A stretch of DNA of 64,000 nt from Diphasiastrum complanatum (lineage: Eukaryota; Streptophyta; Lycopodiopsida; Lycopodiales; Lycopodiaceae), in NCBI GenBank assembly GCA_029204225.1, contig CM055095.1, positions 71,951,347 to 72,015,346 on the forward strand, written 5' to 3'. Each line of letters starts with the position of its first letter. Within the stretch, counting starts at the first letter, position 1. A model generated the notes under the pieces. It made no database searches. It was not told the DNA's origin and was given only the letters and a program-made list of their open reading frames with translations. Both the position numbers and the translations under genes were made by a program. Positions 12,110-21,627 of this stretch are shown here, piece after piece.

Positions 12110-13739
12110 TTCAACTTAGACTTATCTTTCTTTTTGCCAAAAGAATAATTCTCACCTTGATCTTGACAAATCTACGACATCTGTAGCATACCATTGATAA
12201 AGTTCGCGGCGCTTGAAGCAACAAACTCAAGGATGTTAGAGGTTCTCAACGATAACGAGCCATGTTTTAAATCCAAAAAAAAAAAAATGACACGTTAATA
12301 GCTTGTTGATCATTTAAAAAAAAAAACAAGGCCATACACGCCTCTATACATTCACGCCAGCTTGAAGAGTTCTTGAACTCTGTGAAGAATTCAAACAGCT
12401 GCAAAAAACGTCAAATGGAAAACCTCTGCTGCCAAAAGTGCTTCAAAAGACAATAATGAGTAAAGGAATTTTGATCCATCCAGCCACTTCCATATATCTA
12501 CCTTCACCACTTCCAAGATTTCAATATCACACCCACTCCATCTTCATCTCATTGCCATTCAGTAACCCCTTGTGTGGCATTCACATCATGTCTCAAGAAA
12601 TACTAAGCTCGTGTACATCATCCGTTGAATCATTTGCGTGAGCAATTGAAAGCAAGTCATCAACGAGCCAACTCCACTCTGCTTCAATTCAAATCTTCTG
12701 GAGACACTCATACTTCTTCAAAGATTCATCTCCTACGGAGCAGCACTTTACAAAAAGTTCCACATCTACAAGCTGCACCGACTTTGACTCCTCCAACACC
12801 ATAAGGAGCAGGGTCTTAACATTGCACTTGGTGTGGGACCGCCAAGTTCTTAATGTAGGGAATAATGTAGGCTGATATTTCAAGGAATATTCTAGCCATC
12901 TTGCAGAACATCTTAAAAAATACAAGCAAGATAGGATTTAAACGTAGAACTTGCCTAGCAAGTTTAGGCTTTTACGGTATCCGTACTGGCTTAAGTTATT
13001 TAGTTCTAAGTTTAAATTGCCATGGGCACTACACATAGATATGTAATTTCAAGTTAAGTAAAAGTTAGTCACAAAGGCCTATTGGGGGTTTGTCCCATGG
13101 AACTAGTGTAATTCAAAGTTAACTTAGTCTTTGTGGCTTACTTGTCTCACAATGCATTTCTGTAAGTGACCACCACTCCAAGTGAAAATAGGAGTGGAAG
13201 AGTCCATTTTCGAGAAGAACCTCATTTGCAATACATGCCTATCTTTTTCTCTGAGTGTTATCCCTTGTGTGGTTTCATGTACTGTGTTACTTCACATTGT
13301 ATTGTATATTATTCATCTGACAACAAGTTAAGTTAATCTAGGCCCTCCATTCTCTAGTAGGGTAAGCCTTAGAGGATGAGATTTAGTTTAGGGTTTATCT
13401 TTTAGGTTAAGCTGTCATTTGTTAGAAACTAAGTTCAGAAGAGTGGATCTTACCCTAAGGATACTCACCACCATGCTCATGACTGTCTTTCTTGCATCCA
13501 TATCCAAGCTAGTTGGAGAAGCCATAGTGTAGACTAGTTGGGAGACTGCCATAGTTATGCTAGTTGGAGCCATAGCCGGTGTGGATGCTGAAGATCCAAC
13601 AATATATATACATATCAGCTGAAGAATCTTGTACTAGCTTAACTTTACAATTACAAGATTGATAATAGTTGTTAAACTGATCAGTGGATTAATGTGTTGA
13701 TGGAACGTGAAGGCTTTCTGGTCTGATAGCAAAAGTTTG
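12110..13739. other. Intergenic DNA, no gene seen
   Basis: No conserved coding similarity found. It could contain the missing 5' part or LTR of the gypsy element to the left, but I found no PBS or repeated terminus to show it. Confidence 0.4.
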
Positions 13740-14065
13740 TGTATTTTTGGTAGACTGGAAATGCGACACTCCTTGGCCTTTTGGCCTTTGCCTTTACTTG
13801 AGGGCAGCCTTCGAGATTTGTAAGACACCTTCAGCATTTGGAAGACACCTTCGGGATTTGTAGGACACTGTCTTTACCTGTAGGACACCTTCGGCTTTTT
13901 GTAGGGCAAGTGTCGCATTTTTTACATGTCTAAAAACCCGTGTAAAAACACAGTATCGGGTTTTTTCGCATTTTTCGCCTGTTGAAAACTGCAGTGTCGG
14001 ATTTTTTGCCTTTGTAGAAACCCATATAAAACTGTAGTGTCGCCTGTCAGAAAAACTTCAATTTT
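13740..14065 (+). repeat. Minisatellite-like block, probable remnant of a family A LTR
   Basis: A string of short related units: GCGACACT, GACACCTTCGG, GTAGGACAC, then AAAACCCGTGTAAAAACACAG and CTGCAGTGTCGGATTTTTTG. Related sequence occurs in the same orientation at about 60285-60490, inside the LTR of the second family A element, and reversed at 58905-59185. Its place just beyond the truncated 3' end of the 14-16 kb copia element suggests it is that element's 3' LTR remnant (inference). Confidence 0.5.
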
Positions 14066-14129
14066 TTGCAGGTTACATATGAGAGAGTAAAATTAGAGAA
14101 CGAAGGAGGGCTGTTGGGATGAGTAGGAG

Positions 14130-14700
14130 TTAGATTAAGTTCCAAAAAGGTGATGAAGGTTCTCCTGGAACAAGATCTCTGCCTTTGATGTCGACGAACT
14201 GATCCTTGATAAAGATTGTATCCCGGCTATACAAGATTTGTTGGGTATCAGGGTCATACATCTTGTATGTGTTATCAGATGAAGTATATCCAATCAGGAT
14301 GGTCTTGAGACCTTGGAAGTCGAATTTCTTCCTCGTGTCTTTCAGGATTTGCGCATAGGCAACGCATCCGAATACTCTTAGGTTCTTCACAGAAGGCTTA
14401 GAGCCTGTCCACACCTCATGGGGTGTTTTTGCCTAAGAGGGCCTTGGTCGAACATCTGTTTTGGACGTAAGCTGCAGTGGAGACAACTTAGGCCCAGAAG
14501 CACTTGGGCAGCGATGCATGCGCTAGCATACATTTAGCTGATTCAACTAGAGTACGGTTCTTCCTCTCGGCTAATCCATTTGACTAAGGACTGTAAGGAG
14601 TGATGAACTGTTGTTCAATGCCTTGGCTCTGACAGTACTCAAACTCAGTAGAGATGTATTCTCCACCATTGTCTGACCTTAGGGTCTCAATTGTCCTTCC
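14130..14700 (-). pseudogene. Copia integrase fragment (family A copy 2)
   Basis: The region 14130-14414 encodes the end of the copia integrase and the following linker: WTGSKPSVKNLRVFGC, a YAQILKDTRKK stretch, TILIGYTSSDNTYKMYD and FIKDQFVDIKGRD. The region 14440-14700 holds the preceding core in broken frames, with recognisable counterparts of FITPYSP, GLAERKN and FWVGAVSTTAYIQN. The catalytic core is not continuously readable. Confidence 0.8.
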
Positions 14701-14764
14701 AGTCTCATTAGTATCCATGCCTCTTTCTGAGTGCTAGGATCTTGCCTGTCCTATCAACTACTTT

Positions 14765-15133
14765 TCACTGATCACATTCGAATTCTACTTTATGTCCTAG
14801 ATCTGTGATTCTACTTATAGAGAGCAGATTCATAGATAAGTTGGGTACATACAGGACTTTAGAAAGTAACTTAGACTGATTATTTGCAATGCTTAATCTT
14901 ACAGTACCTTCACTTTTAATAGCTTGTGTGCTATTATCGCCAAGGTGAACATGTTTGTAGGTACTATAGGGTGTATAGGACTCGAAACAGCCAATGAGAC
15001 TGGCCATATGCTGATTGGCACCAGAATCCAGAAACCAAGAAACGTCGTTGGATGCTCCTTGATGGCTAGTCATGAAGGCATCATGATCCGCTTCTTGAAT
15101 GGGCTGTGGAGCTTCTGTAACTGCATTGGCCAC
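14765..15133 (-). pseudogene. Copia protease and pre-integrase segment (family A copy 2)
   Basis: Encodes an aspartic protease with the DSGA active-site motif in SWFLDSGANQHMAS, followed by YKHVHLGDNSTQ, SIANNQSKLLSKVLYVPNL and MNLLSISRITDLG, the usual copia protease layout. The frame ends in CDQ just before the pre-integrase zinc region. The protease motif itself is intact; the copy at 63.6 kb has a stop in the same place. Confidence 0.82.
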
Positions 15134-15399
15134 TTGATTCGACTATCCCTTGATGTTGCTCTTTGCTTGCAATATCTGGCAATCTTGAATCTCGTGGTTG
15201 TTTCATTTGTAGTATTTGCAGAACAACTTCTTCTTTGTCTGCGGATTCGACTGTTCTTTGTGCTGTGCTGGTTTCTGGTCTTACTTTGATTGCTTCGGGC
15301 TTTTCTTCTTCTTCTGCTTAGTCATGCTCTTGTTGGTGTACAAGGCGTGAGAATCAGCTGAGGAACTAGAGGCTTTGTTCCTCCGCATGTCTTCCTGCA

Positions 15400-15960
15400 A
15401 CAACATAGTAATGACTCTCAAAAGAGTCAGTTCTGGATGTGTCGCGATGATCATCACCTAGCTGTCGTATGAGCTTGGCAAGCTTGTAAGCAGTTGCATC
15501 ACTGCGTGTTGATCGTCTATGATAGATCTGATAGCGGCCATTTGCTTCATCAGGTTCTTGAATTGGTTGATGTGATTCTGCTGGGAATCACCATTTGCCA
15601 TCTTGAGGGGGTAAAATTTTTTCCTGAGATGTAGCTTGGAAGCTATATCTCTCATTTCATATAATGTGCTCAAGATGTCCCAGACTTCCTTGGATGTCTG
15701 GGCTTTGGATACATGACTGATCTGAGTATTTGAAATGTTGAGAATGATCAGCACGAATGCCTTTCCATCCTTCAGCTTCCATCTAGAAATTGCTGCATCG
15801 TCAGCTTCGGGTTTCCCTTCTGCACTGTAACAACGTCATGCAACTCCTTAGCCATTAGCACTGTTTTCATTTTAAATTTCCACAGGTGGTAATTGGCTCC
15901 ATCAAGCTTGTCCATGATAGGACTGGCTTTCCCTTGGAAATCCATGTGGAAGATTAGTTT
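15400..15960 (-). pseudogene. Copia gag fragment (family A copy 2)
   Basis: The best-preserved frame (15458-15754) encodes a UBN2-type gag segment: ISHVSKAQTSKEVWDILSTLYE, then LHLRKKFYPLKM and INQFKNLMKQMAAI. The sequence on either side (to about 15960, and down through 15400 where MLLQEDMRRN-like residues occur) continues gag with frame breaks. Gag forms the cytoplasmic virus-like particle in copia elements. Confidence 0.72.
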
Positions 15961-16089
15961 AGGTGATAGGAATAACTATCAATGACTTAAGTATGAAAAT
16001 CTGGTGCTAAATTGCAGAACAAGAAGACAATTACTCTATCGGTTGGTAGAGTCTTGTTACTATGGAAGCTTATCAGGCTACAGAAAATA

Positions 16090-16101
16090 GCTCTAATACT
16101 A
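16090..16101 (-). other. Decayed primer-binding site (family A copy 2)
   Basis: Directly beside the LTR terminus, the - strand reads TAGTATTAGAGC, which matches the initiator-Met tRNA PBS TGGTATCAGAGC at 10 of 12 positions. Both differences are transitions (G to A, C to T), as expected from deamination of methylated cytosines. Confidence 0.7.
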
Positions 16102-16320
16102 TGTTGGGAATGAGGGGTGTGAGGCGGAGGATAGCTGAAGAGAAAATGAACACGAAAAGAAACAAACTCGAAACTAAAAATGAAACGAACTCGAATGGAA
16201 AGTGTTCGTGCGTGGAATATGCTATCTACCTCTTTCCAAGCATGACTATGCCTATCAGACTCGAATGAATGGAGGTAGATTAAAATAAAATTTAGGAGAG
16301 TAGAGGAGATAAATCCAACA
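16102..16320 (-). repeat. Short-form LTR of family A (5' LTR of copy 2)
   Basis: A 219-bp segment bounded by TGTTGG at 16102 and CCAACA ending at 16320. Its two ends match the two ends of the 1188-bp LTR at 59377-60564: about 165 bp on one side, and about 55 bp on the other with the shared phrase GTAGAGGAGATAAATCCAACA. The middle 970 bp of the long LTR are absent. Confidence 0.75.
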
Positions 16321-16337
16321 GTGTGAAATTGTTTACA

Positions 16338-16650
16338 TGGTATCAGAGGTAGCCTAAGGATGATTTGCATGCATCAAGTTTGATGAAAAATTGCTTGTAA
16401 AACTCGGATTTGAGAGTGTAGTTGTTTTTTGATACTATAAAAAGGGATCAAAATCACATTGATTGGAGAAGTCCAAAAGTACAAGAAAAGGGCAATGATG
16501 GCTCTACATTGTATCAATATGAGGGAGATTAGCTATTGTACTTCGGCCAAGGAGGCTTGGGACACTCTTAAAGCCATTTATGAGGCAACAAACACATCTA
16601 GATTGCTCACTTTAAGAAACCAAATCTTTCAAAGCTACCAAAAGAGTGAT
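16338..16650 (+). mobile_element. 5' fragment of a family B-like copia: PBS and gag start
   Basis: On the + strand TGGTATCAGAGG (16338-16349) matches an initiator-Met PBS at 11 of 12 positions. About 100 bp on, a gag frame reads KRAMMALHCINM, SAKEAWDTLKAIYEATNTSR and LTLRNQIFQS, very similar to the gag at 33351-34727 on the other strand. The gag breaks off at about 16645. Its LTR is gone, replaced on the left by the family A LTR. Confidence 0.75.
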
Positions 16651-17396
16651 TGTTGGGGGTATTTCCAACAAAGCGTAAATAAATAAAATCGTCCAATAAA
16701 ATGTGTTGCGAGGGCATGACATCCTGCGCGTATAAGCCCATGGCCCAATGAGCACACAAGCCAAAGTGTAAATAAAATAAAATAGACTTGGGCCTTTGTA
16801 ATTAAAATAAAACTTGAGGCCCAAAGTCAATTTTAAACTTAGAATTTACTTTTTAGAGTTGGGTCCAATTTTGGACTCACATGAATCTTGTGATTTTCAA
16901 TGTACGTTTTGTGGACCCTTGGATCAAGTTGGGTCCAAGATGAATGGATAGGATCAATGTGAATATTAGCCAAAGGAGCTTCCCCATTTTATAAAAAGAC
17001 ACCATTTGTACACTATTTGCATGCTTAATAGAGAGGAGGAGACTCTACTATTTTGAGAGCTCAAGCATCCTCATTTGCTAATCAATCTTGCTTATGCTAT
17101 TGTTGTGTTGCTTGTTATTTCCATTCCTTCCATGCTTTTTGTTTGTGATTATTAAGGTTTCTCCATAAGCAATGACATTGAGCATTTGAGCTAACCTCCA
17201 TCTCATCTCTCTCTCTTTCTCTCTTCTCTTCTCTCTTCCTCTTCTTGTCTATCCTTTCCCTTCACCCAAAAGCATGATGAATGTTAGTGTAGAGGAGTAG
17301 AGGTAAAGGAGGGTATTGTTAGTGATGAATAGAGTTAAGGGAGAAAGTAGGAAACTAACTAAAAATAGCATCTATGCATAGTTAGGTACCTATCCA
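16651..17396 (+). repeat. Candidate solo LTR with 5-bp flanking repeats
   Basis: Starts TGTTGGGGGT exactly where the gag homology stops, ends CCA, and is flanked by GTGAT on both sides (16646-16650 and 17397-17401). It contains a TATA-like TTATAAAAAG near 16989 and a long CT-rich tract at 17200-17260, consistent with an LTR. Against this, gag does not resume on the right, so a simple insertion into the gag is not shown. A five-base match could also be chance. Confidence 0.35.
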
Positions 17397-17463
17397 GTGA
17401 TCTAACCCTTGTTGATAGGCGGAAGGGCTATACTACGCAAGATCTTCGACCCTACAGTGTGAT

Positions 17464-17935
17464 ATGAAACTCACCCAGGAACTTGGGACATATACGCTGA
17501 AGGTAGACGGAGCCTACAAAAATTCGAATAGAGAAGTTGCCATAGGAGCAGTATTGCAGAATCCCAATGGGACTGAACTAGCCAGTATAGGAGTCCTATT
17601 AGGGAAAGAATTCACGAACAACACTGCCGAATACAAAGCCCTTCTAATCGGTCTACAAATAACCATGCGAGTTGCGCAGACTATAGGCAACCTCCGAATT
17701 ATGGGGGATTCACAACTCCTAATCCGAGGTATGACCGATGTATACCAACTCAAAAGCAGGACCTTACAGGCCTATGTTGCCATCAATGAATACACTAGAG
17801 AGTTTTTTCACATCGAATGGATGCATATTCCATGAGCACAGAACCAACGTGCTGAGAGTCTAGCTGCGATAGCCTATGACCACGATCATTATTGGCAATG
17901 TGAGCCAGGTAGGATAGTCATTTCACCCATAACCA
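17464..17935 (+). pseudogene. Gypsy (Tat-like) extra RNase H domain
   Basis: Encodes an RNase H-like fold: TYTLKVDGAYKNSN with the first Asp, NTAEYKALLIGLQ with the Glu, LRIMGDSQLLIRG with the second Asp, and FFHIEWMHIP. After a stop at 17833 the same frame continues AQNQRAESLAAIAYDHD, the usual end of this domain. An extra RNase H of this type lies between RNase H and integrase in Tat-lineage gypsy elements (family knowledge). RT and integrase are missing here. Confidence 0.75.
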
Positions 17936-18289
17936 TTGTTGCAGAGGACAATCCTAAAAGCCCAAGCATGGTATGGAGTTCGGTGGATCAGAAGTCTGAT
18001 AAACCAAGTAGGTCTAGAGAATCCCCAACTCCTAGTGCAATTACATCAGTTAATGAGCCATGAACTATTTAGAACTTGTTATAGGTCACACCATAGTAGC
18101 ATAACCCATGGGTTAATGCACACGGCCTAAGTACATAATAAAAGCCCCTGCCCTAGCACGAACCTGACAGATACACACGGAGGGGGAGAGAGGTGTAAAG
18201 GTTTAAAGATTTTTTGTATATTCAAAACATTGTATATTCATGTACATAAATGCTAAAACACAGGTGATGGAATTCACTGCTGAAAAGAG

Positions 18290-19262
18290 TATGGAAGACC
18301 CACAGAGCAGTAATCAGCCCGACCAATGCCATAGAAAATTGATGTACTGAAGGAAGGACAGAGGACCGACATAGAAATCCAACGTCTGAACGAAGAATTG
18401 AAAAAACAAAAGAACCTACAAATCAAAGCCACTAACGAGCTGGTTAGCACCAATAAGGAGCGAGATACCTGGAAGCAGAAGTACAATGACCTCAAGGAGG
18501 CTAATGACAGACGACAGATAAGGCATAGGGAGGGGTATAAAGGGCAAGAAAAGATCCTAGCCAACACCAAAGGTGGAACTAGCTGCAACCGAAACTACCG
18601 TAGCCATGCTAGTTAGGCAGTTACATGAGTACCAGAGACAAGAAGCTGCATGAGGACCAATCAGGCCTCAGAGTTCCCGCAACCCTTTACCCACTTACCC
18701 TGTGCACCGCAAGAAAATTTTGTCGGACAGTCTGTTCTACAAAAACTTCGATGCTTGCAGTTTATATCTACCGCCCATAGAGTTTCCGCTAGATGTCCAG
18801 GTTTTTGAACTACGACCATCCACGAGTTCCGCCCTCAGATTCACATGGCCACTCATCCCAGGTAGTTTTGAGAACTACAAAGATTCTTGCGAGAGCTTAT
18901 GTAGGTTCTCAGTTGTTGCCACACACCAGAAAGATGATATCATTAGATTGGTCGGCCACTATGCCTACTGTTTGCAGAATTGGTTACTACAACCTTGGGG
19001 TGCTAAGACTAAACCCACCATGATTCATCTTACCAAATGGTGGTACAACCTCAATGAGTCCATGGAGACAGGAGCGGACTTAGCATTGTACCTGCGGATG
19101 TGTGACAGAACTTCCAGGGAACGCAAAGCCCTAAATGAGATGTTTTATGTTAAGTTCCTGGAAGGTGCCGATCCAACCCTTGTGGATGTGGCAGAAGTGG
19201 ATCTCAATTACACCGGGGAGTTGAAAAACCAACGACATCATACACCAGACACGGTATGGTGA
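18290..19262 (+). pseudogene. Probable gypsy gag N-terminal region
   Basis: A broken + strand coding region. A coiled-coil-like stretch rich in Lys, Glu and Gln (about 18370-18560: EELKKQKNLQIKATNELV, NKERDTWKQKYNDLKEAND) is followed, after frame changes, by a 186-residue frame (18702-19262) containing SFENYKDSCESLCRF, WLLQPWGAKTKP and YVKFLEGADPTLVDV. I do not recognise the latter family with certainty. Its position after a Tat-type RNase H and its coiled coil suggest gag of such an element (inference). It carries no pol. Confidence 0.45.
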
Positions 19263-19604
19263 CATCTGTTGCAAGTCTCAAGTTTTCTATGCATACATCT
19301 TTATTGCATCTCTATCAAAACTCTGAGCTGCATTTGGACATTTGCTGATTTCTATGGGCATAAATGACTGTATAGACGCATAGTTGAGGGGGGGTTGAGA
19401 GAGGAAAAAATGGGAACAAAAACAGTGCAGTGGGGTGGGGAGTGACTCCATCGCCCAATGGGTAAGGCACAGAAGGGAAATATATATATAAAAAAAAAAC
19501 ATAAAAAGAGAGAGAAAGAAAGACTGAGAGAAAAGTAAGGGCAAAAGAGAAAAAAAGAAAAAAAGACTTCAACCGTCTCTATCAGATCTCGAACCAATTT
19601 GTCG

Positions 19605-19725
19605 GCACAAATTTGTCGTAGAATTGGGTCCCAGCCAGTCCTAAAGTGGCTAGACACAGTTTAAAAGTAAGAAACTGACCTTTGAAAAAACCGTAAAAAA
19701 TATATTGTGATCAATTTTTGTAAAG
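19605..19725 (-). repeat. Dispersed 120-bp block, inverted copy of 54738-54858
   Basis: The reverse complement of this block matches 54738-54858 with few differences, sharing GGTCAGTTTCTTACTTTTAA and GGGACCCAATTCTACGAC. A partial direct copy (GAATTGGGTCCCAGCC) recurs about 130 bp on, at 19753. The other copy abuts a gypsy RT, so the block is probably non-coding gypsy sequence. Confidence 0.75.
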
Positions 19726-20596
19726 ACCGAGCAAGAGTGCCGGTCCACCTAGAATTGGGTCCCAGCCCGCCCTAAATGAAGCTAGAGCAAATTTTGCGGC
19801 CTTAGAAATGGCCGGTAAATATTTCACGGCTTTTCACAAAAATGGCCAGTTGTAAAAAAATAGCCAATATGACCGTGCTGAAATTCCACCATGTAATGAG
19901 TCCATTTTTTACTGATATATGATCACTCAGTGTATTTTTCAGGGAAACCGTGTTGTCGCGGGAGCCCTAGTCATGAATGCTGAAAAAGTCAACCACAAAA
20001 GATAAAACCGAGAAAGAAAAGTTTCGAGTAAAAACGGGACCGATTTAGTGTCAAGGAGTCACAAAAACCTAACGACAAAGTTTGGGAAATTTACGGACAA
20101 TTAACGAAATGTGTGGGCCAAGTGGTTACCCAACAGGCCAAAAACCCAGACAAATGAGTAGTAGGCACACGACCCTTGAAAAAACGAAGAAAAGCCAAAA
20201 ACGAAGGTACCCAAAGAAAAATGAGGGCCGCCTACAAAAAAATAGGGGTTGAAAAAGGGCCTCACCCAAAATTTGGATATTAAATGCCAAAACACCTTGG
20301 AGGCTATAAAAATTGGGAGGTACACCCACTAGCCGTTGACATTTTGGGCTTCTAGGGTGTACAAAAGGGGAAACCTGAATGGCCTCCCTAGCCTTTGACA
20401 AAAATGGCATCTTGGCTAGTTTTGGAAGAGAGCCTTGAATGCACCACTCCCCCACTCTCTTATGAAGGCCACAGGTGTACTATCAAATGGGTTGAGGACA
20501 AATGGCAAAGAGGGCTTGAAGGACATGAAGAATGGCAAGATGGCATTGTGAAGGGGATGCATTGGATTTTCCTATAAGAAGGAGACAACTCCTTGT

Positions 20597-20715
20597 ATTT
20601 GGATGTTAGTGCTTTTGGATGTTAGTGTATTTGTGATTGGATGTTAGTGCTTTTGGATGTTAGTGTATTTGTGAGTTAGTGTTTTTGTGAGTTAGTATTT
20701 TTGTGATTTGATAAT
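20597..20715. repeat. GT-rich minisatellite
   Basis: Two copies of a 38-bp unit (TTGGATGTTAGTGC..., then TTGGATGTTAGTGTATTTGTGA) are followed by shorter GTTAGTGTTTTTGTGA units. The array then decays into GT-rich sequence. Confidence 0.85.
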
Positions 20716-21627
20716 ATGAGAGTGGAGTATAGTTGGATGATGATGTGATAGTTTGATGTGAGAATGGGATAATGAGATGATGTTGATAGCTGCTAAGATG
20801 AGAGTGAGAGCTTGATGAGTTTGATGTGATAGTTGAATGCCATGTTGATTGAGAGTTTCATTCCAATTGGTGAGAGTTAGTTAGAAGTCATGTGAGTTGG
20901 AATGCCTTTGGGTTGTTGATTGAATGTTGATAAGTTGAGAATGAAATTTGGTATGCCTACTTTCTTATTGCTCAATACTAGTGCTTTGTATGGGATGTGA
21001 GAAGTTAAGTTCACTTTGTGGTCTGGTGGTCTCCCATGCTAGTATCATCAATTGAGAACGTAGAATGTTAAATTTTGAGAGATACTTGTTCAATGTTGAT
21101 TGTTTGAGAGAGATTTGAGGTTACTTACCCCATGGCATATTTGATTGGATGTTCGTAGTGGTTACTTTGTTCCATGTTAATTGTGGAATGTTTTGTTTGA
21201 TTCGTGGAGATTGAGTTTGACACTCATGTGTGGTTGGTTGATAAATAGAAATGGTTGAGTGAATTGGTTGAAAGTTTGAGAGTTTGGAGTAGGGTTTCCT
21301 TTGATGGTTGGTCAATAACAATGGTGAGGTTAGTTAACGGTTTGAATATGCAAAAAATTTTTGGTTACTTGTTTCAAGAGGGAGAGTGATGGGACAATGA
21401 TCATGACTTGCTCGGTTCAAATGGAGTACATTAGCATGAGGTGCTTGAGTGTGTATATGCAAGTGTTGAGTGAAATATTTTGAATGCGTGTTGGAGATTT
21501 GCTTCGTAAGCAGTGATTGGTTTGTGTTCAAGCGGTTGGCATAATGTCTGTATTTTTAGAATGCTTGGATACCCTTGGGTGCCCGAAAAGTGTATTAGCA
21601 ATCAAGAGAGTCAAATACCAATAAACA

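Larger units (their letters stand above)
14130..16320 (-). mobile_element. Ty1/copia element, family A copy 2, truncated
   Basis: Reading leftwards from 16320: a short LTR (16102-16320), a decayed PBS, gag (about 15960-15400), protease (15133-14765) and integrase (14700-14130), with RT and RNase H missing. Protein pieces match the copy at 60.5-64 kb nearly residue for residue, such as the WTGSKPSVKNLRVFGC, TILIGYTSSDN and DQFVDIKG segments. Several frameshifts and stops make it non-functional. Confidence 0.85.
19263..21627. other. Low-complexity and repeat-derived DNA, no gene seen
   Basis: Contains a purine-rich block (19390-19565), a repeated element block (19605-19780), a GT-rich minisatellite (20597-20715) and long GT/GA-biased sequence to 21540. 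Overlapping open frames in the purine-rich block arise from composition and show no protein similarity. Confidence 0.45.

Noticed and set aside
19287-19657. Three overlapping Phe/Leu/Ser-rich frames on the - strand
   Set aside because: They read the same purine-rich tract in three frames; no conserved motif.
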